43,603 nucleotides of DNA from an uncultured bacterium. Lineage in GTDB: Bacteria > UBP6 > UBA1177 > JAKLFG01. Both the position numbers and the translations under genes were made by a program. Location of the stretch: positions 1 to 43,603 of the forward strand of contig CALMRE010000247.1 of assembly GCA_937871295.1 (NCBI GenBank). The letters are read 5' to 3'. Positions 8,653 through 15,585 of the stretch are shown here, piece after piece. The stretch's first letter is position 1. The number at the start of each line of letters is the position of its first letter. The notes under the pieces were generated by a model. The model was not told where the DNA came from. It ran no database searches and saw only the letters and a program-made list of their open reading frames with translations.

Positions 8653-10689
8653 ATGAATTCCGTGACAAAGATCGCGTGGTGTTGCATCGCGCTGGCATTC
8701 CTGTTCCTCGGCGGCTGCGAGAGCGGCACCAAGAAGTTCGTGCCGAAGGATACCGAAGCGAATGCTGATAGTGACCAGCTTCTCGGCGACGAGGACGGTC
8801 TGCTCGGCGACGAAGACGGAGTGGTGACCGACGACTGGATCGACGAGGATCCGGGCGACGGCGACGCCATCAAGGACGGCGACAGCGTGAAGGACGACGC
8901 GGCGCCGCTCGACGGCGACAGCGCGGCGCCTGACGAGGATGTCGTCCCCGAGACCTGCGGCAACGCGCAGGTGGACGAGGGCGAGGTATGCGACGGGAAC
9001 CTCATCGACTGCGTGGAGATCGACGATAAACTCTACAGCGGCGGGAAGGCGTCGTGTCTCGATACCTGCCTCGGCTGGGACACGATCACCTGCGACGAGA
9101 TACCGCACGAGTGCGGCAACGGCATCGTCGAGGGGCCGGAGGTCTGCGACACGGAACTGCTCACCGACTGCGTGGCCATAGATCCCGAGAAGTACAGCGC
9201 CGGGAAGGCCTACTGCCTCGAGGATTGCAGCGCCTACGACACGATCACCTGCGAGGAGATCGTGGTGGATGAGGACACCGTGACCGACGATGCGGTGGTC
9301 GCCGACGACACCACGGTCGCCGACGAGGATATCGTCGTTGTGGACGATACGGTCATCATCGACGAAGATATCGTTGATGTGGACACGCTGGATATCGATA
9401 CGGTCGACATCGACATCATTGACGAAGATATCGTGGATATCGACACGGTCGACATCGACTACTTCGAGCAGGATATCCTGCCCGATGTCGATGTGCCCGC
9501 TCCCTGCGGATCGGTCCGGCTCGACGGATCGACCGGCTATATCGAGGTTGCGCACAACGCTTTGCTCAATCTCTCGGGCAACTGGACCATCGAGGCGTGG
9601 GTCAATCAGGATACCGAGGCCGATCAGTCTCCCATTCTCCGCAAGGGGAACACCCTGACCTATCCCGCCTATTATCTTTACGGGACCTACAATCAGATAT
9701 TCACCACCGAAGCGCCGTACGGCGGCTATTATTATGACACCGCCACATCGGCGGCGGCCGACGGCGGATCGACACCGTCGACCGGCACTTGGTACCATGT
9801 CGCCTTCGTCAAGAACGGATCGACCATCACCACCTTCATCGACGGCGTACCGGGGACCAGCGCCACCGACGCCAACAACTCCTACGCGAACAGCGAGAGC
9901 CTCTTCTTCGGTTCGCGCCGGTCGAGTACGCCGAGTTACTTCGACGGTCTGATCGACGAGATACGGATATCGAGCGTTGCGCGCTACACGACCACCTTCA
10001 CGCCGCAGGAGCGACTCACCAACGAAGCGAACACCATCGGCCTGTGGCATTTTGAAGAGGGGGTCAATAACATCGCCACCAACTCGGCGGGCGCCACGCT
10101 TGACGGCCTGCTGGTCGGCGGCGTGACATGGGAGTCGACCTGTGCGGCGGAGGGCCCCATCGTCACCCCCGACGACGATGTGATGCCCGATGAGGATACC
10201 GCGGGGACGGTCATCGATACCGTCGGCAGCACCGAGCCGATGACCGGCGGCACCAGCCGCATGCGCGGGAACTTCTATTCCTGCGACACCGACCGGACGC
10301 TCACCGAGATAGAGATATATCTGACCTACACCGGTACGCCGACGGTCTATTTCGAGGTATATGAATCGACCGCGCTCAACGGTACCTACTACCCGATCGA
10401 AAGCGTAACGGTGACCTCCAGTATGTCGGGCGGCGCTTTCTACTCATCGGGACCGATCGATGTTGCTCTGTATGCCGGCAACTACTATTACATCGGCGCC
10501 CGTTGGGGTTCGTCCTACAGTATGGGATATGCTGCCGACACCGCCGCCGCCGTCGGCGACTATCCGACCGCGTTCGGTACTTGGGAGATGGGCATGCTCG
10601 AGGACGGCGTGACCAGCGCCCCGGCCAGTTTCCTTTACGACGATGTCATGTACGATTACGCCTACTATCAACGCCTGACGACCGAATAA
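8653..10689 (+). CDS. lipoprotein with myxococcal Cys-rich repeats and LamG domain
   Basis: A 678-residue predicted lipoprotein with lipobox L-G-G-C22 and an Asp-rich linker to about residue 98. Two consecutive units of about 50 residues start CGNAQVDEGEVCD and CGNGIVEGPEVCD and each end DTITC; they match the myxococcus cysteine-rich repeat (DUF4215-like). A second linker (about 207-275) is almost purely Asp, Ile, Val and Thr. Residues of about 285-495 form a concanavalin/LamG jelly-roll (VRLDGSTGYIEVAHN, NWTIEAWVNQD, GTWYHVAFVKNG, GLIDEIRISSVARY, GLWHFEEG). A C-terminal beta-domain of about 160 residues follows. LamG domains usually bind carbohydrate or protein ligands, so an adhesive surface role is likely but not shown. 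The next gene starts 32 nt downstream. Confidence 0.82.
   Translation: MNSVTKIAWCCIALAFLFLGGCESGTKKFVPKDTEANADSDQLLGDEDGLLGDEDGVVTDDWIDEDPGDGDAIKDGDSVKDDAAPLDGDSAAPDEDVVPETCGNAQVDEGEVCDGNLIDCVEIDDKLYSGGKASCLDTCLGWDTITCDEIPHECGNGIVEGPEVCDTELLTDCVAIDPEKYSAGKAYCLEDCSAYDTITCEEIVVDEDTVTDDAVVADDTTVADEDIVVVDDTVIIDEDIVDVDTLDIDTVDIDIIDEDIVDIDTVDIDYFEQDILPDVDVPAPCGSVRLDGSTGYIEVAHNALLNLSGNWTIEAWVNQDTEADQSPILRKGNTLTYPAYYLYGTYNQIFTTEAPYGGYYYDTATSAAADGGSTPSTGTWYHVAFVKNGSTITTFIDGVPGTSATDANNSYANSESLFFGSRRSSTPSYFDGLIDEIRISSVARYTTTFTPQERLTNEANTIGLWHFEEGVNNIATNSAGATLDGLLVGGVTWESTCAAEGPIVTPDDDVMPDEDTAGTVIDTVGSTEPMTGGTSRMRGNFYSCDTDRTLTEIEIYLTYTGTPTVYFEVYESTALNGTYYPIESVTVTSSMSGGAFYSSGPIDVALYAGNYYYIGARWGSSYSMGYAADTAAAVGDYPTAFGTWEMGMLEDGVTSAPASFLYDDVMYDYAYYQRLTTE
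9355..9459 (+). repeat. 60-bp-spaced repeats in an Asp-rich linker
   Basis: ATCATCGACGAAGATATCGT at 9355-9374 recurs with one change at 9415-9434, followed in each case by related GATATCGA and CGGTCGACATCGAC stretches. The repeats encode the Asp-Ile-Val linker of the LamG lipoprotein and look like recent slippage or unequal-crossover products. Confidence 0.65.
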
Positions 10690-10721
10690 CCATCTTCCCG
10701 AAAACATTCAAGAGGTCATCC

Positions 10722-11447
10722 ATGATCACCCGCGCCTTTCTTTCTTTTCTTCTGATCGGCCTGCTTGCGGCCTGCGGCGATACCGACAATACGACGACCG
10801 ATACCGACACGGCCGCCGATCTCGATACGGCCGTCGCCGATGATGTCGTCATCGATGATATCGTCACCGACGAAACGGTCGACGATCTGCTGACCGACGA
10901 TGTCGTTCCCGACGACGCCGCGGGACTCGTGATAACGCGCCCCGCCGTCCTCGAAACGACGCTCGGGGCCATCACCATCGGTCTCTACGGCGAAGAGATG
11001 CCGGTCACCAGCGCCAACTTCGAGAGCTACATCGAGGAGGATTTCTTTGCCGGGCTCATCTTCCACCGCGTCATTCCCGGTTTCGTGGCGCAGGGGGGCG
11101 GGTACGACCAGACCCTGACCGAGAAGACGCCGCACGATCCGATCGATTTCGAGCGTACTACGGTGGCGAAGCATGTGAAATACGCCGTCTCGATGGCCCG
11201 GACCAGCAACATCGACTCGGCCACCTCGCAGTTCTTCATCGCTTTCGATATCCTGCCGCACCTCGATTACACCTCCGACGACGATTTCTTCTCGACCTCC
11301 AAGTTCCCGTGCGCCGTCTTCGGCATCGTGACCGACGGTTTCGAGGTCGTCGACGCGATGGAGGCGGTCGAAACGGGCGCGCAAGGCGGCATGGAGGATG
11401 TTCCGGTGACCCCCATCGTCATCACCGGGACGCACTTCGCCGATTAA
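10722..11447 (+). CDS. lipid-anchored cyclophilin-type peptidyl-prolyl isomerase
   Basis: A 241-residue predicted lipoprotein: lipobox L-A-A-C18, then an Asp/Thr-rich linker to about residue 67, then one cyclophilin domain to the end. The cyclophilin core is clear: LETTLGAITIGLYGEEMPVT, FHRVIPGFVAQGGGYD with the catalytic Arg (R116), SATSQFFIA with the conserved Gln, and FGIVTDGFEVVDAM. It should catalyse proline isomerisation outside the cytoplasm, on the periplasmic or outer face. ATG at 10722 is preceded by AGAGG at 10711-10715. It lies 32 nt after the LamG lipoprotein gene with no promoter seen between, so it is probably in the same transcript and might help fold that protein. Confidence 0.87.
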   Translation: MITRAFLSFLLIGLLAACGDTDNTTTDTDTAADLDTAVADDVVIDDIVTDETVDDLLTDDVVPDDAAGLVITRPAVLETTLGAITIGLYGEEMPVTSANFESYIEEDFFAGLIFHRVIPGFVAQGGGYDQTLTEKTPHDPIDFERTTVAKHVKYAVSMARTSNIDSATSQFFIAFDILPHLDYTSDDDFFSTSKFPCAVFGIVTDGFEVVDAMEAVETGAQGGMEDVPVTPIVITGTHFAD

Positions 11448-11458
11448 CCGCCTTTTTC

Positions 11459-11487
11459 TTGAATAATCCTTCCGAATTCTATATAGG
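11459..11487 (+). promoter_or_regulatory. possible sigma-70 promoter of the purine operon
   Basis: TTGAAT at 11459-11464 and TATAGG at 11482-11487 have a 17-bp spacer. The -10 box is weaker than at other promoters in this window, and overlapping TATATA or TAGGAT alternatives exist. No PurR-type operator is recognised. Confidence 0.4.
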
Positions 11488-11518
11488 ATAAGCGTTCTAA
11501 TTCTTTCAGGAGACGAAC

Positions 11519-14500
11519 ATGGTCTTTCGCGTGGAAGTGGGTCTTCGGGGCGATCTCAAGGATCCGCACGGCAAGATAATCCAGCGGCGTGTCAAGAGCG
11601 ACTTCAATATCGAGTCGGTCGCCGATGTCCGCGTTTTCAAGGTCTACCTCATCGATGTGCAGAAGGCCGACCTCGCGCAGGTCAAGCGTTTCGTCGCCGA
11701 GGTGCTGACCGATCCGGTCACCGAGGTGGCGCATCTCAACGAGGACCTGACCGACGCCTTCGCCTTCGACTGGCTGGCCGAGGTGGGCTTCCTCCCCGGC
11801 GTCACCGACAACGAGGGGCGTACGGCGCTGTGGGCCTTCAAAACGCTTTTTCCCGGGGTCGTGGGCGAACACGACGCGGTCTATGCGGGCCGCAAATATC
11901 TCCTGAACGGGTCGCTCGGCCAGAAGGAGGTGGAGCGGATAACGACGGGACTGCTGTGCAACAAACTCATCCAGCGGCACCGGGTCATCGGCCGCGCCGC
12001 GTGGGAAAAGGGCGACCGGATGGGCGACCGTATCCCGGCGGTCACCGAACAGGCGCGTCCCGAGGTGCGGCTCGTGCCGCTCGAGATAGAGGACGAGGCG
12101 CTCGACAAGATATCCAAAGAGCGCGTTCTGGCCCTTTCCCGCGAAGAGATGAAGGCGGTGCAGGCCTACTACCGGCGGCCCCGTACCAAGGCGATGCGCA
12201 AGGAGCTGGGGTTCCCCGAACTGCCGACCGACTGCGAACTCGAGGTTCTCGGCCAGACCTGGTCGGAACACTGCAAGCACAAGATATTCAGCGCCGAGAT
12301 ATTCTACACCGACGCCGTCACCAATGTGGCGATGAAGATCGATTCGCTCTTCAAATCCTACATCAAGAAAACGACCTACGATCTCCTTCCCACCATGCCG
12401 TGGGTGAAATCGGTCTTCGACGACAACGCCGGGGTCATTGAGATAGACGACGGCCTGCTCCTCGCGATGAAGGTCGAGCCCCCCCACAGCCCCTCGGCGC
12501 TCGACCCGTACGGCGGAGCGCTGACCGGCATCGTCGGGGTGAACCGCGACATCATGGGCTGCGGACTGGGGGCGAAACCGATATTCAACACCGATGTCTT
12601 CTGCTTCGCATCGCCGTTCTACCGCGGCGATCTGCCGGGGCCGAATCTCCTCCATCCGGCGCGCATCTTCCGCGGCGTTCATCAGGGGGTCAAGGACGGC
12701 GGCAACGAATCGGGCATCCCGGTGGTCAACGGCAGTATCTTCTTCGATAACCGCTTCATCGGCAAACCGCTGGTGTTCTGCGGCACCGGCGGGCTCATGC
12801 CGGCCGAGGTCCGCGGGAAGCCGTCGTGGCAGAAGAAACCGGAACCGGGCGATCTCATCGTCATGACCGGCGGGCGGGTCGGCAAGGACGGCATCCACGG
12901 CGCTACCTTCAGTTCCGAGGAGCTCCATCCGGGCAGTCCGGTGACGGCGGTCCAGATCGGCGATCCGATAGTCCAGAAGCGGATGACCGACTTCATCCTT
13001 GAGGCGCGCGACAAAGGTCTCTACACCGCGATCACCGACAACGGCGCGGGCGGCCTGTCCAGTTCGATCGGGGAGATGGCGACCGGCACCGGCGGGGCGC
13101 GGATAAACCTGGAAAAGGTGCCCCTCAAATACGAAGGGCTCCAGCCGTGGGAGATATTCGTCTCCGAGGCGCAGGAGCGGATGACGCTGTCGGTCCCGGC
13201 CCGGCACATGACCGAACTGCAACGGATAGCGGCGATCCACGAGGTCGAAATGACCGCCATCGGTGAATTCACCACCAGCGGTCAGTTGGAGATATACCAC
13301 GGCAAAACGCCGGTGGCGCTCCTCGATATGGAGTTCCTGCACGACGGCCTGCCGAAAATGAAACTCGAAGCGGTCTGGGCGCGCCCCGAATGCAACCAGT
13401 GGGACCTGCCGCAGTACGACGATCTCAACGCCATCATGATCGACATGATCGGGCGGCTCAATATCGCGAGCAAAGAGGAATGGGTGCGCCAATACGACCA
13501 CGAGGTGCAGGGGCGGTCGGCGGGGAAACCGTTCGTCGGCGCCTTCAACGATGGTCCGGCCGACGCGGCGGTGGTGCGGCTGACCCCGTTCCGCAAGACC
13601 GCGTGTGTGGTCTCGCACGGCCTCAAACCGACCTTCAGCGATATCGACGCCTACTGGATGACCGCGTCGGTCATCGATGAGGCGGTGCGCAACGCCGTGG
13701 CGGTGGGCGGCGATCCCGATTTCCTCGCGGGGCTCGACAATTTCTGCTGGCCCGACCCGGTCCATCATGAAGAGAAGAATCCGGGCGGCAAGGAGAAACT
13801 GGCGGCGCTGGTCCGTTCCAACATGGCGCTCTACGACATCTGCACCCAGTATCGCATCCCGCTCATATCGGGCAAGGACAGCATGAAGAACGACTACGGC
13901 TCGGGCAAGGAGAAGATATCGGTCCCGCCGACGCTCCTGTTCACCCTGCTGTCGCGAATGGCCGATGTCGAGAAGATGGTATCGATGGATTTCAAGAACG
14001 CGGGCGACATCGTCTATCTCGTCGGCACGACCGCCGAAGAGATGGGGGCCAGCGAATATTTCTCCTACCACGGCATCAAGACCTGCGGACTTGCGCCGAA
14101 GGTGCGGCCCGCCGAGTTCCTCGCCGCTTACCGTAAACTGCATATCGCGATGAAGGAAGGAATCGTCGCTTCGGCGCACGACCTTTCGGACGGTGGTCTG
14201 GCCACGGCGGTGGCCGAATCGGCCTTCGCGGGGGCGCTGGGGGTCAAACTCGATATCACCAAGGTGCCGCGCAAGGGCGTCATCGAACGCGACGATATCG
14301 TGCTCTTCTCCGAATCGAACGGCCGCATCCTCGTGTCGGTCAGCCCGGCCCATCGCGCCCGGTTCGAGGCCATCATGGCCGATGCCCCGTGCGCGGCGGT
14401 GGGCGAGGTGAACGGTTCGGGCTTCATGAAGGTGAGCGGGACCGGCGGCAGGGTGCTCATCAGCCTGCCTTCCGAAGAGTTGTGGCGGCACTGGAAGGCG

Positions 14501-14521
14501 CCCCTCGAAAAACTGAAGTAG
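11519..14521 (+). CDS. purL: phosphoribosylformylglycinamidine synthase, PurS-like/PurL fusion
   Basis: A 1000-residue protein for the fourth step of purine synthesis, converting FGAR, ATP and glutamine-derived ammonia to FGAM. The first roughly 90 residues (VFRVEVGLRGDLKDPHGKII, VYLIDVQKADLAQVKRFVAE) look like a PurS-type domain fused in front. A linker domain follows, then SEHCKHKIFSAEI with a catalytic His. Two AIR-synthase halves follow: the first with LDPYGGALTGIVGVNRD, the second with GLKPTFSDIDAYWM, ISGKDSMKNDYG and SAHDLSDGGLATAVAES. There is no glutaminase domain, which is encoded next door as purQ. The second nucleotide motif reads EPPHSPSA where I would expect E-T-H-N-[SH]-P-S. CAGGAG at 11507-11512 serves the ATG. 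Confidence 0.92.
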   Translation: MVFRVEVGLRGDLKDPHGKIIQRRVKSDFNIESVADVRVFKVYLIDVQKADLAQVKRFVAEVLTDPVTEVAHLNEDLTDAFAFDWLAEVGFLPGVTDNEGRTALWAFKTLFPGVVGEHDAVYAGRKYLLNGSLGQKEVERITTGLLCNKLIQRHRVIGRAAWEKGDRMGDRIPAVTEQARPEVRLVPLEIEDEALDKISKERVLALSREEMKAVQAYYRRPRTKAMRKELGFPELPTDCELEVLGQTWSEHCKHKIFSAEIFYTDAVTNVAMKIDSLFKSYIKKTTYDLLPTMPWVKSVFDDNAGVIEIDDGLLLAMKVEPPHSPSALDPYGGALTGIVGVNRDIMGCGLGAKPIFNTDVFCFASPFYRGDLPGPNLLHPARIFRGVHQGVKDGGNESGIPVVNGSIFFDNRFIGKPLVFCGTGGLMPAEVRGKPSWQKKPEPGDLIVMTGGRVGKDGIHGATFSSEELHPGSPVTAVQIGDPIVQKRMTDFILEARDKGLYTAITDNGAGGLSSSIGEMATGTGGARINLEKVPLKYEGLQPWEIFVSEAQERMTLSVPARHMTELQRIAAIHEVEMTAIGEFTTSGQLEIYHGKTPVALLDMEFLHDGLPKMKLEAVWARPECNQWDLPQYDDLNAIMIDMIGRLNIASKEEWVRQYDHEVQGRSAGKPFVGAFNDGPADAAVVRLTPFRKTACVVSHGLKPTFSDIDAYWMTASVIDEAVRNAVAVGGDPDFLAGLDNFCWPDPVHHEEKNPGGKEKLAALVRSNMALYDICTQYRIPLISGKDSMKNDYGSGKEKISVPPTLLFTLLSRMADVEKMVSMDFKNAGDIVYLVGTTAEEMGASEYFSYHGIKTCGLAPKVRPAEFLAAYRKLHIAMKEGIVASAHDLSDGGLATAVAESAFAGALGVKLDITKVPRKGVIERDDIVLFSESNGRILVSVSPAHRARFEAIMADAPCAAVGEVNGSGFMKVSGTGGRVLISLPSEELWRHWKAPLEKLK

Positions 14522-14539
14522 CGGCGGAGGACTCGATAC

Positions 14540-15337
14540 ATGGCAAAGGCGAATGTCCTGATACTCAGCGGATACGGCATAAACTGTGAAGTGGAGACCG
14601 GCTGGGCCTTCGAGATGGCGGGTGCCGACAAGGTGGTCACCAGCCATGTCAACCGCGTCGTTTCGGGCGAAACCCCGCTCAAAGATTACTCGGTGCTCGT
14701 CTTCCCCGGCGGCTTTTCCTTCGGCGACCACATCGCCTCGGGGCGGGTGCTCGGCATCAAGATAAAGCAGGAACTCGGCCCGCAGTTGGCCGACTTCGTC
14801 CGGTCGGGGCGGCTCATCATCGGCATCTGCAACGGCTTTCAGGTGCTCGTGAAGATCGGTCTGCTTCCCGGCGACGACGAAACGGTCTTCGGCGAACAGA
14901 AGGCGACGCTCGCCCACAACGATTCGGCCCGCTATGAGGACCGCTGGGTGACGCTCAAGGTCAACGCGAAGAACAAAAGTCCCTTCCTGCGCGGCATCAC
15001 GACGCTTCCCTGCGCGGTGCGGCACGGCGAGGGGAAATTCCTTGCCTTCGACCATGAACTGGCCCGTATCAAGGCGCATAATATGATCGCCTTCCAGTAT
15101 GTCGACAAGGCGGGCAACCTGACGCAGGAATACCCGCAGAACCCGAACGGTTCGGAGCAGGCGATCGCCGGTATCACCAATAAGCGCGGCAACATACTCG
15201 GCCTCATGCCGCATCCCGAGGTCTTCATTTCGAAGACCCAACACCCGCACTGGACCCGTCTGCCCGAACTCGACGACGAGGGGCCGGGACTCAAGATATT
15301 CCGGAACGCGGTCGATTTCGTGAAGAACGAGCTGTGA
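14540..15337 (+). CDS. purQ: phosphoribosylformylglycinamidine synthase glutaminase subunit PurQ
   Basis: A 265-residue class I glutamine amidotransferase that supplies ammonia to PurL. The nucleophile Cys is in GICNGFQVL, the catalytic His-Glu pair is in LMPHPEVF, and the oxyanion-hole region is FPGGFSFGDHIASGR. At 265 residues it is longer than the roughly 225 of Bacillus PurQ, with insertions in the second half (NAKNKSPFLRGITTLPCAVR). CGGAGG at 14525-14530 serves the ATG, 18 nt after the purL stop. Its stop overlaps the start of the 47-residue membrane peptide gene. Confidence 0.93.
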   Translation: MAKANVLILSGYGINCEVETGWAFEMAGADKVVTSHVNRVVSGETPLKDYSVLVFPGGFSFGDHIASGRVLGIKIKQELGPQLADFVRSGRLIIGICNGFQVLVKIGLLPGDDETVFGEQKATLAHNDSARYEDRWVTLKVNAKNKSPFLRGITTLPCAVRHGEGKFLAFDHELARIKAHNMIAFQYVDKAGNLTQEYPQNPNGSEQAIAGITNKRGNILGLMPHPEVFISKTQHPHWTRLPELDDEGPGLKIFRNAVDFVKNEL

Positions 15338-15477
15338 AAAAGGTCGCGCTCGCCATCGCCATCGGCTTTGTCGCCGCGCTCCTGCTCTGGCTCATCGGCT
15401 CTTCCGAGACCTTCCACAACTTCAATATGTTCGTCATCGACCTCATCATCGAGCAGGTAAAGGCGCTCATCGGGTAG
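15334..15477 (+). CDS. 47-residue single-span membrane peptide coupled to purQ
   Basis: A GTG start overlaps the purQ TGA in the four-base arrangement GTGA, which indicates translational coupling. The peptide begins MKKVALAIAIGFVAALLLWL, a Lys-Lys cap followed by a strong hydrophobic helix, then about 25 amphipathic residues ending EQVKALIG. It could be a signal-anchor membrane peptide or a very small exported product. No family is recognised. Coding likelihood rests on the coupling, the charge-then-hydrophobic pattern and GC-rich third positions like those of its neighbours. Confidence 0.6.
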   Translation: MKKVALAIAIGFVAALLLWLIGSSETFHNFNMFVIDLIIEQVKALIG

Positions 15478-15499
15478 AGGTGTTGCCGTTCAAATTTGT

Positions 15500-15535
15500 A
15501 GGGGCGCTCCAACGGAACGCCCTCTTTTCTTGATA
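15500..15535 (+). terminator. imperfect hairpin with T-rich tail after the purine operon
   Basis: The arms AGGGGCGCTCC and GGAACGCCCT pair with one bulge and one mismatch around a three-base loop, followed by CTCTTTTCTT. It would end the purL-purQ transcript. Its core GTAGGGGC...GCCCT resembles the palindrome at 19338-19363, so it may be a dispersed repeat doing terminator duty. The T tract overlaps the -35 box of the next promoter. Confidence 0.5.
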
Positions 15536-15558
15536 TCTTTCCTTGCCTTCGTTACAAT
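15530..15558 (+). promoter_or_regulatory. sigma-70 promoter of the restriction-modification gene
   Basis: TTGATA at 15530-15535 and TACAAT at 15553-15558 are 17 bp apart. The ATG at 15586 lies about 20 nt after the expected start site. Confidence 0.7.
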
Positions 15559-15585
15559 CGCCTGAAACTTACGGAGTCACCGCCC

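Noticed and set aside
10340-10350. GTCTATT inside the LamG lipoprotein gene (and again in cysS near 41098)
   Set aside because: Both are in coding DNA without a GAAACTT box 16 bp upstream.
11444-15250. Minus-strand open frame of more than 1200 codons opposite purL and purQ
   Set aside because: The plus-strand genes are certain; the antisense product has biased composition without any family, and no promoter or ribosome site supports it.
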